Below are positions 24,056 through 34,404 of a DNA stretch of 64,000 nt, one piece after another. Both the position numbers and the translations under genes were made by a program. Location of the stretch: the NCBI RefSeq assembly GCF_006337165.1, contig NZ_CP040896.1, positions 186,001 through 250,000 of the forward strand, written 5' to 3'. The DNA is from Hymenobacter jejuensis (GTDB lineage: Bacteria > Bacteroidota > Bacteroidia > Cytophagales > Hymenobacteraceae). Each line of letters opens with the position of its first letter. Positions within the stretch are counted from its first letter, which is position 1. The notes under the pieces were generated by a model. That model was given only the letters and a program-made list of their open reading frames with translations. It was not told the origin of the DNA and ran no database searches.

Positions 24056-25260
24056 TCTTTGTAATTAACTCTGGTAGCAGTTCCATCAAATACCAGCTTT
24101 TTCGGCTGCCTACTGAGCAGCCTATTTGCAGCGGCCTGATCGAGCGGATTGGCTTGGAGAATTCACTGGTCACGCACAAGGTTTTTGCGGGCGAACAAGA
24201 GCACGTAGTGCAGCGCACGCTCGACCTGCCCGATCATGAAGCGGGCCTGCGGGAAGCCGTTGGGCTGCTGACTAACAGGGAGATCGGCGTTATCCGGAAG
24301 CCAGAAGAAATTGAGGTGGTGGGGCACCGGGTGGTACACGGCGGCGAGCACTTTGCCGCGACCACAGTCATTACGCCGCAGGTGAAAGAGGAGATCAAAA
24401 AGCTGTTTCCACTCGCGCCGCTGCACAATCCGGCCAATTATATGGGCATTGAAGTAGCCGAAAAGATTTTCCCCCAGGCCCAGCTAGTGGCCGTTTTCGA
24501 TACGGCTTTTCACCAGACGCTGCCCGAGCCGGCTTTTCGCTACGCCTTGCCCACAACCTTGTATACCGACTACGGAATTCGGGTGTATGGCTTTCACGGC
24601 ACCAGCCATAAGTACGTGGCCGAACAAGCCGCAGAGTATTTACAGAAGCCTGATGCTAAGCTTATTACCATTCATTTGGGCAATGGGTGCAGCATGGCCG
24701 CCGTGGCTGGCGGCCGCTCTTTGGATACCAGCATGGGTTTTGGTCCGCTTAGTGGGTTGGTGATGGGCACCCGGTCCGGCGACCTCGACCCGTCGGTTAT
24801 TTTTCACCTCATTACCCAGCTTGGCTACGACGCCGATCAAGTGAGCACGCTGCTCAACAAACGCAGCGGCATGCTGGGCCTCACCGGCCTAAGCGACATG
24901 CGCGACATCAGCCAGGCCATCGCGCAGGGCGACGAGCGGGCCAACCTCGCCTACGATTTGTATTCGTACCGCATCCGCAAGTACATCGGGGCTTATGCAG
25001 CTGTGCTCAACGGCCTCGACGCCATCGTGTTTACGGCTGGCGTAGGCGAAAACGACAGTTTGTTGCGGCACCGCGTCTGCCAAAACCTCGACTTCCTGGG
25101 TCTGCACCTCGACGAAGCAAAAAACCAGGTGCGCAGCAAGCAAACCCGCGAAATCAACACCGTCGATTCGAGGGCCAAAATCCTGGTAATCCCGACCAAC
25201 GAGGAGCTGGAAATCGCCAAGCAGTGCCAGGCGTTGCTGTCCAGCACCACCGCTCCGTAA
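24049..25260 (+). CDS. ackA: Acetate kinase (403 aa)
   Basis: ATP plus acetate to acetyl phosphate, reversible. The start MNIFVINSGSSSIKYQLF carries the N-terminal phosphate-binding strand (N7, S10, S12 region); GHRVVHGGEHF (Arg91/Arg region), GFHGTSHKYV (catalytic His) and LGNGCSMAAV complete the ASKHA signature. ATG 24049-24051 gives the canonical N-terminus; the frame is open back to 23989 but that extension is not conserved-looking. The start codon lies inside a dyad copy (24031-24055) and the stop TAA is the left arm of another (25258-25282), so this gene is bracketed by the element. Confidence 0.96.
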   Translation: MNIFVINSGSSSIKYQLFRLPTEQPICSGLIERIGLENSLVTHKVFAGEQEHVVQRTLDLPDHEAGLREAVGLLTNREIGVIRKPEEIEVVGHRVVHGGEHFAATTVITPQVKEEIKKLFPLAPLHNPANYMGIEVAEKIFPQAQLVAVFDTAFHQTLPEPAFRYALPTTLYTDYGIRVYGFHGTSHKYVAEQAAEYLQKPDAKLITIHLGNGCSMAAVAGGRSLDTSMGFGPLSGLVMGTRSGDLDPSVIFHLITQLGYDADQVSTLLNKRSGMLGLTGLSDMRDISQAIAQGDERANLAYDLYSYRIRKYIGAYAAVLNGLDAIVFTAGVGENDSLLRHRVCQNLDFLGLHLDEAKNQVRSKQTREINTVDSRAKILVIPTNEELEIAKQCQALLSSTTAP

Positions 25261-25282
25261 CTATTTGTATATCAATTAATTA
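25258..25282. repeat. 25-bp dyad, copy 11
   Basis: TAA (the ackA stop codon), core TTGTATATCAA, TTA. Also covers the stop and last codons (FIIN) of the convergent beta-helix gene. Confidence 0.75.
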
Positions 25283-27443
25283 TAAACTTGGTATGGAGTG
25301 TTTGCTTGCCGGAAGTTACAGAGAGAACGTAGGTTCCTGGCGAAGTTTGGGCGGGCAGTTGGAGCGGTACGTTTGCCGCTGTATTGTCCGCTGCAACCCG
25401 TTGATGATGAATAGTTTGTCCCATCAAATCGGCAACGCGGATCTGCACACTCTGGCCCGAAAACTTAGCTAGGTCGAGGTAGAGCAACTGCCCTTTTGCT
25501 GCGGGGTTGGGAAACACACTGATGGCATGTTGCGCGGAAGAATTGGGCGAAACGACGGCCACCTTACTGTAGTGCGAAGAGCCATCCAGGTCGATTTGCC
25601 GCAGGCGGTAATACGTGGCCTGCGTAAGCCGCTGCGAATCGTCCCATTGGTAGAAGCGCACGGTGGAGCTTATGCCGGCAGCTGCCAGTTGCCCTACTCC
25701 ACTGAACGTTTTGCCATCCAGAGAGCGCTGAATTTCGAAAAAAGCGCTGCTTCGCTCGCTGGCCGTCGCCCACCGCAATGATGCCTGGCTGGATTTTACT
25801 TCGGCTTGAAAGCTAATTAGCTCGACCGGCAACGGGCGCCCGCTGCCTTCATAAGCACCGATATTTCCGCGCAAGCCGGCAGCTGGTGTAGGCAAGCCGT
25901 AGAGATCGCGTGGCCCCGGCGAAATGCCAAACTGGTTCAAATCCAGCCCGGCCCCAATCATTGGCGAAGTGGGCTGTAATTGGTAAGGTTTCCAGGCATT
26001 CATCGACCGGCTCAGATCGGCCGGGTTAGACCCACCCGCGCCGGGAGCAACCAGCTGCGGGTCTGTCTCTAAGCCGCTGTTGACGCTGCCGATACGTTCG
26101 GCACCGGTATAGGTGCGCCAATCGGCGAGGCTGTGTATGTCAGAGGACCCAAACCGCCACCACGGAGTTGCACCTGTACTCCAGTAGCAATTGCCCTGAA
26201 ACCCAACTCCTCCCGCCAAGTCTATGACGAAGGGCACACCTCCTGTGGTTTGCAAGATGTTATTTCGCAAGACCGTATTCTCTATGTAAGGGCTCATGAT
26301 ATAAACCGCCCGCGAAGTATATCCGCTGGCGCTGGGCGTCATGTACACGGTGTTGTTGTAAATCTGTGCCCGCTTAATTCCGCCGCCCGCCCCCGACGAC
26401 CACAACGTAATGCCGCCCCCATAGCGGCGAGCATCATTTTCGCTGATATTGTAGCGAATGATCACGTCCTGCAAAGCACCATCAAACTGCGCCAGCATCA
26501 GGCCCGGGCCCTCGTTGTCGTGCGAGTAATTATACTGCATAATCGAATTGGTGCACCCCCCGTCCAGGTCGAACCCTCCGCCATCGAGTGTGCCGGAGCG
26601 ATTGTGGTGCGACTCACATTCCTGAATGATCAGATTATCGCAGTAATAAGCCCATATGCCTGCCGGGCCGCTGTAGACGTGGGCACTTAGCCAGCCGTTG
26701 TTGTAGGTCTCGCATTGCTCAATGAGCGCGCCGTGGACGCCGGAGAGCACGATTCCGCTGCCGGTATTGCTCGAAGTCACGTCCGATCGGCCCGAATTAT
26801 TGTACGATTTGCAGTTGCCTACATACCAGTTGTTATGCGCCTGCAACCCTTCGCTGTAGGACGCGATGCCCGTATCGCCGTTGTCATGGGCGCGGCAGTT
26901 TGTAATGCGCACATCGCTGTAACCGCTGCTCCCGTTCCAGCTGCTTATGTCTATTCCACAGATTTTGTAGCCGCTTATATCCAAACTATCCAAGACAAGG
27001 TGCTGCAAATGCGCGTCGTGGACTTCGGTATAGAAGTGAACGCCGCTACCGGAATTGGCCAGCCGACCAGCCCCCACGAAATTCAAACGCCGCAGTTCTA
27101 TGCCATCAACGTTGTATGCGTAAAAGCCATAACCATCATTGCTACTGATAATTGCAGCGCCTTTGCCATATGACGAAACCACAATGGGCTGGGTGGCCGT
27201 GCCACTATTTTGTAGCAGCAGTGATCCTGTAAATACTTGAGTGGCCTCAAATAAAATTCTATCTCCAGGCGAAAACTGCGACTGGTTTACTTTGGCTATG
27301 CTTTGCCAAGCAGTAGCGACATCTGTCCCACTATTGTTGTCGTTACCACCTGTGCTGATGTAATAGGTTGTAGCGTAAGCGAAATTGTCTAAACCACAGA
27401 CGAGCGCTAGGGTGACACAGCAGAAGGTTAAAAGTTTATACAT
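25272..27443 (-). CDS. T9SS-exported right-handed beta-helix protein (723 aa)
   Basis: A signal peptide (MYKLLTFCCVTLALVCGLDNFAYA) is followed by YYISTGGNDNNSGTDVATAWQSI, the usual opening of a pectate-lyase-like beta-helix, then repeated short strands with stacked Asn/Gly/Asp from about 60 to 420. Then comes a link and a beta-sandwich (LPVELISFQAE...LRWATASERSSAFFEIQRS), and a type IX secretion tail (ISVFPNPA...GTYVLSVTSGKQTLHTKFIIN). Such proteins are often polysaccharide lyases, but no catalytic triad is clear, so the substrate is unknown. The frame reaches 27500, but the signal peptide begins at ATG 27441-27443. The stop codon overlaps a dyad shared with ackA's end. Confidence 0.82.
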   Translation of the reverse strand: MYKLLTFCCVTLALVCGLDNFAYATTYYISTGGNDNNSGTDVATAWQSIAKVNQSQFSPGDRILFEATQVFTGSLLLQNSGTATQPIVVSSYGKGAAIISSNDGYGFYAYNVDGIELRRLNFVGAGRLANSGSGVHFYTEVHDAHLQHLVLDSLDISGYKICGIDISSWNGSSGYSDVRITNCRAHDNGDTGIASYSEGLQAHNNWYVGNCKSYNNSGRSDVTSSNTGSGIVLSGVHGALIEQCETYNNGWLSAHVYSGPAGIWAYYCDNLIIQECESHHNRSGTLDGGGFDLDGGCTNSIMQYNYSHDNEGPGLMLAQFDGALQDVIIRYNISENDARRYGGGITLWSSGAGGGIKRAQIYNNTVYMTPSASGYTSRAVYIMSPYIENTVLRNNILQTTGGVPFVIDLAGGVGFQGNCYWSTGATPWWRFGSSDIHSLADWRTYTGAERIGSVNSGLETDPQLVAPGAGGSNPADLSRSMNAWKPYQLQPTSPMIGAGLDLNQFGISPGPRDLYGLPTPAAGLRGNIGAYEGSGRPLPVELISFQAEVKSSQASLRWATASERSSAFFEIQRSLDGKTFSGVGQLAAAGISSTVRFYQWDDSQRLTQATYYRLRQIDLDGSSHYSKVAVVSPNSSAQHAISVFPNPAAKGQLLYLDLAKFSGQSVQIRVADLMGQTIHHQRVAADNTAANVPLQLPAQTSPGTYVLSVTSGKQTLHTKFIIN

Positions 27444-27764
27444 AGAAATGTTCCAAGAATATCCTGTAATAATAGCCCTTTTGCGTGCATTAAACTGCAT
27501 AATTTCTATAATTTATTATACTGTACCCGTATCACCATACTTATATAGGGTTCATTTGATTACCGGTAACGAGGAAAGGTTCTTGCACAGTACGGCAGGA
27601 AAGCCAGATAACTATTATGCTACTGCACACCTCAGAGCAGCGAACACCAGCCATCTGCATCCTGGTTTTCCTCAGAATGACTCCATAGTCATCTAAACGA
27701 CAAAAGGGGCCAGCCAATGAAACATCGGCTGGCCCTTAAAACGCGTCAGAGTGCGTGCTGCTAG
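27444..27764. other. Intergenic region (321 bp)
   Basis: AT-rich upstream region of the beta-helix gene, plus a hairpin at 27707-27735. No gene is supported. Confidence 0.6.
27707..27735 (-). terminator. Hairpin downstream of the M29-like pseudogene
   Basis: GGGCCAGCC and its complement (9 bp, 11-base loop), with flanking A-run giving a U-run in the minus-strand transcript (CCCCTTTTG). Confidence 0.75.
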
Positions 27765-28982
27765 TTACTTCTGTTTTTTCTTCGGCGCGGGCTTCGCGCT
27801 GGCCATGGTCGGCGACACGAGCTGGCCGTTGCGCACGATTACTTTGCCGTCTACGTCAACTGTGGCGTTGGCGATGGGGAAGCTGTAGCCACCCAGCGTT
27901 TTGTTCTGGCCGCCGAACAGGGCATTATTGCCTGTGCTCACGAACACCATGCCTGCTGCAGAAGCCGGATGGTATACCTTCTCGTCGTCTATTTTCATCC
28001 CCGGATTCAGCCCAATGGAAAACCTTCCTACCTGTAATCCCGAAGCCCCCACAGTAGCAAACCCTTCTTTGAAAGCATCGGCGCCCACCTCGGCCCGTAC
28101 ATTTTCAACCTGCCCATTTTTCAGGTCTGCTTTAAAGCCTTTTAGGGGCTTGCCTGCGGAAATCTCGTCGTTGGCAAACGCCAGGCGGCCCGTAGCCGAG
28201 GTTTCCTGGCAGGTACCATAAACTAGTCCGCCGGGCAAGCGCGCCGTGCGGTTCAGGATTAGCTTTTCTTGCTGGTCGGCAGCCGACAGTATGCCATCAT
28301 CGGCAAATACGGGGCGGCTGGCAAGATCCACTGTCATGTCTGTGCCGGCTGGCGAGCTAATGTGCATTTTTTTACCAGTGGCCAGCAGCTGCTTTATTTG
28401 GTCTGCCTGCATGGAGATGGCCGAGTAGTCGGCTCCAATGCTACTCCATATCATTTGCTCGTAGCTGGCGTAGTCGAGCTGTTGCGCTGCCGCGAGGCTC
28501 TTGCTCGGGTAGCTCACCGACACGCCGCGCAGCTTGCTGGCGTCAAGTTTCTGCGCGTAGCCAGATGTAGCGGCAGCCTGGCTGAATTTAGCTCACCGGG
28601 CCGGAGTCATGCCAGCCATTACTGCACGGCTGTCTTCCACACCGGGCAAGCTGATGAGCACATCTGCCTGCAGCGACATGTTGCTAAACTTGTTGGCCTG
28701 GATGGCCGCCTCAGGCGTCTCCATATTCACGGCGCGCACTGTTTTGTCGGTGCTGATCCACATGTTGGGCTGACCGCCCGCGCGGGCCACTTCCACGGCC
28801 ACCGCTTCCATCAGCGGTAGGGTATGCACTCCGCCCGAGATGATAACGGCTTCGCCAGGCTTCACGCCGGCTGAGGTGTTTACAATCTGTTTGGCAATCT
28901 TCTCGTAATCCTGTGCAAAGGCTGGGCTGGCTAACAGCACCAGACCCAGTGCAGCGGCAATGGGCAGTAGTTTTTGTACCAT
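27765..28982 (-). pseudogene. M29-like aminopeptidase family gene with an in-frame TGA
   Basis: Two open frames on the minus strand lie in the same register, separated only by TGA at 28593-28595. Read through, the product would be about 405 residues: signal peptide MVQKLLPIAAALGLVLLASPAFA, then an M29 (AmpS/PepS)-like body with GVEDSRAVMAGMTPAR-stop-AKFSQAAATSGYAQKL, and RLPGGLVYGTCQETSATGRLAF further on. The family's C-terminal metal-binding His-rich stretches look degenerate (GMVFVSTGNNALFGG, YSFPIANATVDVDG). Both sides of the stop keep coding character, so the break is probably recent or a sequence error. The downstream half has a possible GTG restart at 28521-28523 but no signal peptide. 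Family call is moderate. Confidence 0.7.
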
Positions 28983-29276
28983 GTAGTGGGTGGGTTAGGT
29001 TGTGAAAACCCAACGCTCCAACACGATGCCCCTGCCGACTTTCCTTGACCAAAGGCCTTGAACAGAAGGTTTTCAGGCCAGCCGATGGAAACGCCAGATT
29101 GATGGCCGAATGTATGCTTTTATTAAATATTGTATTTATTTGTTTTTATTTATAAAATTTTTTAGTTAATATAAATAATGGTCTACAACGACACACCTAA
29201 AAAACAACAATAGCGGATTCTTGCATTGCACTAGCCATACACATAAATAATTAATAATCAAGATTTTACACTAAGT
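28983..29276. other. AT-rich intergenic region (294 bp)
   Basis: Lies between the M29-like pseudogene start and the end of the FtsX cluster. The core 29100-29270 is conspicuously AT-rich for this GC-rich genome and ends in a dyad copy (29244-29268). No ORF or RNA gene is supported. Confidence 0.6.
29244..29268. repeat. 25-bp dyad, copy 12
   Basis: TAA, core TTAATAATCAA, TTA. Lies 8 bp past the stop of the last FtsX permease gene. Confidence 0.8.
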
Positions 29277-31697
29277 CTATCCAGCCCGCAGCGACTTCAC
29301 CGGATTCGCTATGGCCGCACGCATGGCTTGTACACTCACAGTAAGCAGCGCGATAAGCAAGGCCGCGACGCCGGCCAACGCAAACACCCACCACCCGATG
29401 CTGACGCGGTAGGCAAAATCCTGAAGCCATTTGGTCATCGCCCACCAAGCCAACGGCCACGCCACGAGATTGGCGATGAGCACCAGCCGGAGGAAATCGC
29501 AGGACAGCAGGCCCACAATGTTGGTCACCGAAGCGCCTAGCACTTTGCGAATCCCAATCTCTTTGGTGCGCTGCTCCGCCGTGAACGTAGCCAACCCAAA
29601 CAGGCCTAGGCAAGCGACGAAAATGGTCAGGCCGGCGAAGAGGTAGAGGATGCGCCCGATTTTCCTTTCCGCTTCATAGGTTTGCATAAAGCGCTCATCC
29701 ATAAATGAATACGAAAACGGTTCTTCGGGCGAGAACTTACTCCATTGCAGTTTCAGCGAGGCCAGCAGGCCCGCGATATCCTGCGTTTTGACTTTCGCAA
29801 TCACGGAGCCGGAGTTGTCGCCCAGCGTCATGAGCAAGGGCGAAATAGGCTCGTGCAGCGATTTGAAATGGAAATCCCGGATCACGCCGATCACCCGAAA
29901 TGTCCGCTTTTTGCCTTGGTTGTCGGAGCGCGACAGCGTGTGGCCGAGCGCATTTTTTCCCCAGCCAAACGTCCGGGCGGCCATTTCGTTTAGAATAACC
30001 GCGGCCGTATCGGTTGAAAACGCTTTGGAGAAATTGCGGCCCGCCGCCAGCCGAATGCCCAGCGTCGGAATGTACTGAGGATCAACCTCGTAGCGAAGCG
30101 TCTTGGTGAGCTGCGACGGGTTGTCGTCCGTCGAGACAAAGAAGTTGTTGGAGAAACTCGGGCCCGCCGGCAGATACCCCGAAGTACTCACGCTCACCAC
30201 CCGCGGGTCTTGCAGCAGCAGTTGCCGAAACGCTTCGGCATGCTTGCCCAGCACCCACGTTTCCGGCAGCACCAATACGTGGTCTTTGTCGTAGCCCAGC
30301 TTCTTGTTTTGGATGTAGTGAAGCTGCTGGTAAACCACTGTGGTACTGATGATTAGCGCAATCGAAATACAGAACTGAAATACTACCAGTCCGCTCCGCA
30401 GCCCAATGCTGCCTTTGCCCGACGTAAACTTCCCTTTCAGCACTGCCACCGGATTGAAGGACGACAGGAAAAAAGCCGGATAACTGCCGGCCAAAACGCC
30501 TACCAGCACCCCAAACAGTAGTAATCCCGGCACCAGCCACGGATCAGTAGTGAAGTCCAGGCCTAATTCTTTGCCTGCCAACTCGTTGAATATCGGCAAC
30601 GCCATCGCGATCAGCACGAGCGCTAGCACCAACGCTATCATTGTCAGCAGGATAGATTCCAGCAGAAACTGCCCTACCAACTGGCTTTTCACCGACCCCA
30701 GTACCTTCCGTACCCCCACCTCGCGTGCCCGCCGGGAGGCGCCCGCCGTGGAAAGATTCATGAAGTTGATGCAGGCAATCAGCAACATGAACACCGCGAT
30801 GGCTCCGAAGATGTACACATAGCGCACGTCGCCGCCCGGCTCCAGATTATTGGTAAAATCGGAGCGTAGGTGGATATCCGTCAGGGGTTGCAGAAACAGG
30901 CCGAGGTCGTTGCCCTTCTGCCGGAATTGCGTGAAACTCATGCCCATTGCCTGTTGCAACTGCGGCCCCAGGTATTTCTCCACTATCTGCGGGAGCTTGG
31001 CTTCCAGCTTTTTGTACTCGTAGCCCTCGGGCAACACTAAGTAAGTGAAGTAGTTAGATGTCATCCACGACGATGACTTGGCATCCGGAACGCTGGCTAG
31101 GGACGCGAAAATGTCGAAATGGAAGTGCGAGTTGATGGGCACCTTGTCGAAAACACCCGTCACTTTGTAGGTTTTGTTCCAGTCTTTGAAGGTCAGCACC
31201 TTGCCCATGGGGTTGGCTTTGCCGAAATACTTCTGCGCCGTGGCCCGCGAAATAACGATGCTATTCGGCTGAACCAGAGCCGTTTTGGGGTCGCCTTGCA
31301 GCAGCGGGATGGTGAACACCTGGAAGAAGTTGGAATCGACCATGGCGATGTCTCGCTCCTTGAAGGACTTGTCGCCGTAGGTAATGCGCGGCGCCCCACC
31401 CAAGCTCAAGCGCGTGGCCTGCTCTACTTCCGGATATTCGGCGAGCAGCGTCCGGGCTACGGGCGGCATCACGCTCGATTCCTTCATTTTCTCGCCCTGC
31501 ACCGAGCCCCGAAACACCACCCGCACCATCCGGTCGGCCTTTTCATTGTAGCGATCGTAGCTCAGCTCGTTTCGCACAAACAGCATGATTATCAAGCAAG
31601 TAGCTATTCCAAGGGCCAACCCGGAAATGTTGATAGCCGCAAACGCCTTGTTGCGCCACAGATTACGGAAGGCGATTTTGATATAGTTTCTGAACAT
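29277..31697 (-). CDS. FtsX/MacB-type ABC permease, third of three (806 aa)
   Basis: N-terminal membrane helix (LWRNKAFAAINISGLALGIATCLIIMLF, about 13-40), a periplasmic MacB_PCD domain, then two FtsX four-helix blocks (from about 285, INFMNLSTAGASRRAREVGVRKVLGSVK, and from about 690, LFGLATFTAEQRTKEIGIRKVLGAS). This double-FtsX architecture of about 800 aa is typical for Bacteroidota exporters of the MacB type. The frame extends to 31730, but MFRNYIKIAFRNLWRN at ATG 31695-31697 is the conserved start. It is the last gene of the cluster and carries no ATPase domain of its own, so it would use the ATPase at 36878-37567. Confidence 0.9.
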   Translation of the reverse strand: MFRNYIKIAFRNLWRNKAFAAINISGLALGIATCLIIMLFVRNELSYDRYNEKADRMVRVVFRGSVQGEKMKESSVMPPVARTLLAEYPEVEQATRLSLGGAPRITYGDKSFKERDIAMVDSNFFQVFTIPLLQGDPKTALVQPNSIVISRATAQKYFGKANPMGKVLTFKDWNKTYKVTGVFDKVPINSHFHFDIFASLASVPDAKSSSWMTSNYFTYLVLPEGYEYKKLEAKLPQIVEKYLGPQLQQAMGMSFTQFRQKGNDLGLFLQPLTDIHLRSDFTNNLEPGGDVRYVYIFGAIAVFMLLIACINFMNLSTAGASRRAREVGVRKVLGSVKSQLVGQFLLESILLTMIALVLALVLIAMALPIFNELAGKELGLDFTTDPWLVPGLLLFGVLVGVLAGSYPAFFLSSFNPVAVLKGKFTSGKGSIGLRSGLVVFQFCISIALIISTTVVYQQLHYIQNKKLGYDKDHVLVLPETWVLGKHAEAFRQLLLQDPRVVSVSTSGYLPAGPSFSNNFFVSTDDNPSQLTKTLRYEVDPQYIPTLGIRLAAGRNFSKAFSTDTAAVILNEMAARTFGWGKNALGHTLSRSDNQGKKRTFRVIGVIRDFHFKSLHEPISPLLMTLGDNSGSVIAKVKTQDIAGLLASLKLQWSKFSPEEPFSYSFMDERFMQTYEAERKIGRILYLFAGLTIFVACLGLFGLATFTAEQRTKEIGIRKVLGASVTNIVGLLSCDFLRLVLIANLVAWPLAWWAMTKWLQDFAYRVSIGWWVFALAGVAALLIALLTVSVQAMRAAIANPVKSLRAG

Positions 31698-31793
31698 GGC
31701 AGTAGAAACTGAAGGTAGGCTCAAACCCAAGCGTTAATAAAGAAAATCAGGAGCAGCGCATCTCTGGTATGCGCTATCCCACGGAACAAAACA

Positions 31794-31818
31794 TAATAAC
31801 TTGATAATCAAACACTTA
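31794..31818. repeat. 25-bp dyad, copy 13 (exact core)
   Basis: TAA, core TTGATAATCAA at 31801-31811, TTA. Between permeases two and three, 4 bp after a stop codon. Confidence 0.88.
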
Positions 31819-31822
31819 TGTT

Positions 31823-34240
31823 TTATTCGGTTCTTAAGTTCTTGATGGGATTAGTGGTAGCAGCCTTAATGGCCTGATAGCTAATGGTTAAGAACGCCAC
31901 GGTTACCGCCGCCACGCCCGCTGCCAGGAAAACCCACAGCGGAATATTGATGCGGTATGCAAAGTCTTCCAACCATCTGCGCATCACCAGCCACGCCACG
32001 GGAAAGGCAATAATTGCCGCTACCATCACCAGCTTCAGGAATTCTTTCGACAGCAAAGCCACAATGGTTGAGGTATCGGCCCCAAGTACTTTCCTGATGC
32101 CAATTTCTTTTTTCCGACGTTCGGCCGCACACGTAGCCAGCCCAAATAAGCCCAGGCAACCCACAAAAACCGCAATCCCCGTAAATACCCACAGCAGTGA
32201 TTTTAATTTATCTTCTGCCTTATACATTTTAATAAAATTCTCGTCTAAGAATTTATATTCAATCGGATAATCGGGTGCGAATTTGTTCCATACTTCTTTC
32301 ACGCCATTCACTGAACTGGTAATATTATCGGCTCTTAGTTTTACCGCTACTTTCCAGTAATCTGCGGGATTAATTTGTAGTACGGCCGGCTCTACGCGGT
32401 CGTACAGGCTTTTGTAATGAAAGTCTTTCACCACGCCAATGATTTGACCTTTCTTGAGCGAATCGGGCTTAATTTCCCACAGGAGCGTTTTGCCCAAAGC
32501 CTGCTCCGGCGTGCCAAAGCCCAATTCCTTAACCGCCGTTTCGTTGATAATAAAAGCGTGATCTTTGTCGGTGGTGAGCTCTTTAGAGAAGTTCCGGCCG
32601 GTTACGAGCTGCAAGCCCAGGGTTTTGAGATAATCATAATCCACCATCAATTGGGTAACCGGATAAGGCTTCTGCTCGCCTTTCGTCGGGACGGTAATTG
32701 CGTCGCCGGCAACGGCATCGCCGGGAAATCCATAGCCAATGGATACCGACGTAACGCCCGGAGATTTTAGCAACTCATTTTTAAATGTTTCATAGTTTTT
32801 ATTCATGTTTTCACCACGCATGGGGAAAAACATAATCTGATCCCGATTAAAACCTAAATCTTTATTATGCAGATACTCTACTTGCAGGAATACGATAATG
32901 GCACTTACAATTAAGAAAATAGAGAGCGAGAATTGAATAACAATTAATCCGTGACGCAGCCACTGCACGCGCCCAAACATGCCTTCACTTACGACTGCCG
33001 TCTTCAATACTTTAATCGGCTTGAAACCCGATAATACCAAGGCCGGATAAAAGCCGGCCACCACGCCTACCACCACCGTCAGCACCAACAGAATCAGGGC
33101 AATAGTGGGGTTGGCAAACAGATTGAAGGTCATTTGTTTGCCAGTAAACTCATTGAGCGCTGGCAGCATCAAAGAAGTCAGGACTGTGGCAATCACCACA
33201 CTGATGAAGGTCAGCAACACGGTTTCAATCAAAAACTGCAGCATGAGCTGCTGCTGGCTGGCGCCAATGGTTTTCCGGATGCCGACTTCCTTGGCCCGTT
33301 GTACCGACTTGGCGGTAGCCAGATTCACAAAGTTGAAGCACGCGATCAGCAGGATGAAGGCCGCGATGATGCTGAGCGCCTTGACGTAGGTGATGTTGCC
33401 TCGGGGCCCTAAGTCATACTTGAAGCTGGCCGAGTACAAGTAAATATCCTGGAGCGGCTGCAAGTGCGGCACAAACTTAATAGGTTCATCCTTAGGCATT
33501 TGTGGCTGCACCTTTTGGGTGATGTAGTCCTGTAGCTTGGCTTGGGTTTGCTTGCTATCGGTACCCGGCTTGAGGCGCACATAGGTATAAAACTGTTGCC
33601 AACCCCAGCTTTTCATGCGCTTGGCGGGTATCTCGGCTAGCGATAACGGAACGACGTAATTAACCTTGAGATGGAATTTGGCCTGGGTATTCTGCAACAC
33701 GCCTTTTACCAGCAGCGTCTGCTTGTTCATCTTGATTTCTTTGCCAACGGGGTTTTCGTTGCCGAAAAACCGTTTGGCCACGTCGTCTGCCAGCACAATC
33801 GAGGCCGGAGCATCCAAGGCGTGCGCCGCCGCACCATACTGGAAGGGCAGCGGAAACACATCGAAGAATGTGGAATCGGCGATGAGGCCATCTTCGATGT
33901 AGAGCTTCTTGTCGCCTACCTCAAGCAGGCCAATTCCCGAATACATCAGGATGCGCGTGCTCTGCTCTACCTCCGGGAACTCCTGCTGCATGGCAGTGGC
34001 AAACATCGGTGGGACGGAAGCCATGGTTGCGGGCGTTTCGCTTTCGGTGCCTTCGGTATAAATGCGGTACACTCGATCGCCGCCCGGCAGGAACTTATCA
34101 TACTGCAATTCGTCGTGCACGAACAGGCCGATGAGCAGGCAAGCCGTAAGGCCCAGCGCTAAGCCGGCAATGTTCAGAAACGAGAAACCCTTGTGCCGAA
34201 CCAAGTTGCGGTAAGCTACTTTTAAGTAATTCTTAAACAT
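31823..34240 (-). CDS. FtsX/MacB-type ABC permease, second of three (805 aa)
   Basis: Same architecture as its two neighbours: MFKNYLKVAYRNLVRHKGFSFLNIAGLALGL start, MacB_PCD periplasmic domain, FtsX block with FVNLATAKSVQRAKEVGIRKTIGAS near 315 and a second with LATCAAERRKKEIGIRKVLGAD near 700. Start at ATG 34238-34240 follows the conserved N-terminus rather than the in-frame upstream Met. The N-terminal consensus is closer to the third permease than to the first, suggesting local duplication. Dyad copies lie just after its stop (31794-31818) and upstream of its start (34405-34429). Confidence 0.9.
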   Translation of the reverse strand: MFKNYLKVAYRNLVRHKGFSFLNIAGLALGLTACLLIGLFVHDELQYDKFLPGGDRVYRIYTEGTESETPATMASVPPMFATAMQQEFPEVEQSTRILMYSGIGLLEVGDKKLYIEDGLIADSTFFDVFPLPFQYGAAAHALDAPASIVLADDVAKRFFGNENPVGKEIKMNKQTLLVKGVLQNTQAKFHLKVNYVVPLSLAEIPAKRMKSWGWQQFYTYVRLKPGTDSKQTQAKLQDYITQKVQPQMPKDEPIKFVPHLQPLQDIYLYSASFKYDLGPRGNITYVKALSIIAAFILLIACFNFVNLATAKSVQRAKEVGIRKTIGASQQQLMLQFLIETVLLTFISVVIATVLTSLMLPALNEFTGKQMTFNLFANPTIALILLVLTVVVGVVAGFYPALVLSGFKPIKVLKTAVVSEGMFGRVQWLRHGLIVIQFSLSIFLIVSAIIVFLQVEYLHNKDLGFNRDQIMFFPMRGENMNKNYETFKNELLKSPGVTSVSIGYGFPGDAVAGDAITVPTKGEQKPYPVTQLMVDYDYLKTLGLQLVTGRNFSKELTTDKDHAFIINETAVKELGFGTPEQALGKTLLWEIKPDSLKKGQIIGVVKDFHYKSLYDRVEPAVLQINPADYWKVAVKLRADNITSSVNGVKEVWNKFAPDYPIEYKFLDENFIKMYKAEDKLKSLLWVFTGIAVFVGCLGLFGLATCAAERRKKEIGIRKVLGADTSTIVALLSKEFLKLVMVAAIIAFPVAWLVMRRWLEDFAYRINIPLWVFLAAGVAAVTVAFLTISYQAIKAATTNPIKNLRTE

Positions 34241-34404
34241 AACCAGGATGCTTGAAGGTGTAGCGTGACGCCGGAGGCACACGTCAAAACGGACTAGTGA
34301 TTTTGTTGAAGCTGGCTCTAGACCCCCTTGTGAGAAGGGCCTTGGCGGTCCGCATGTCAGTACTGCAAATCCTTATCTGACAAGTAACGACACAAAGCTT
34401 TTTA

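Noticed and set aside
28593..28595. In-frame TGA as a selenocysteine codon.
   Set aside because: M29-type enzymes are not known as selenoproteins, and I see no stable bacterial SECIS-type hairpin just after the codon; a nonsense change is simpler.
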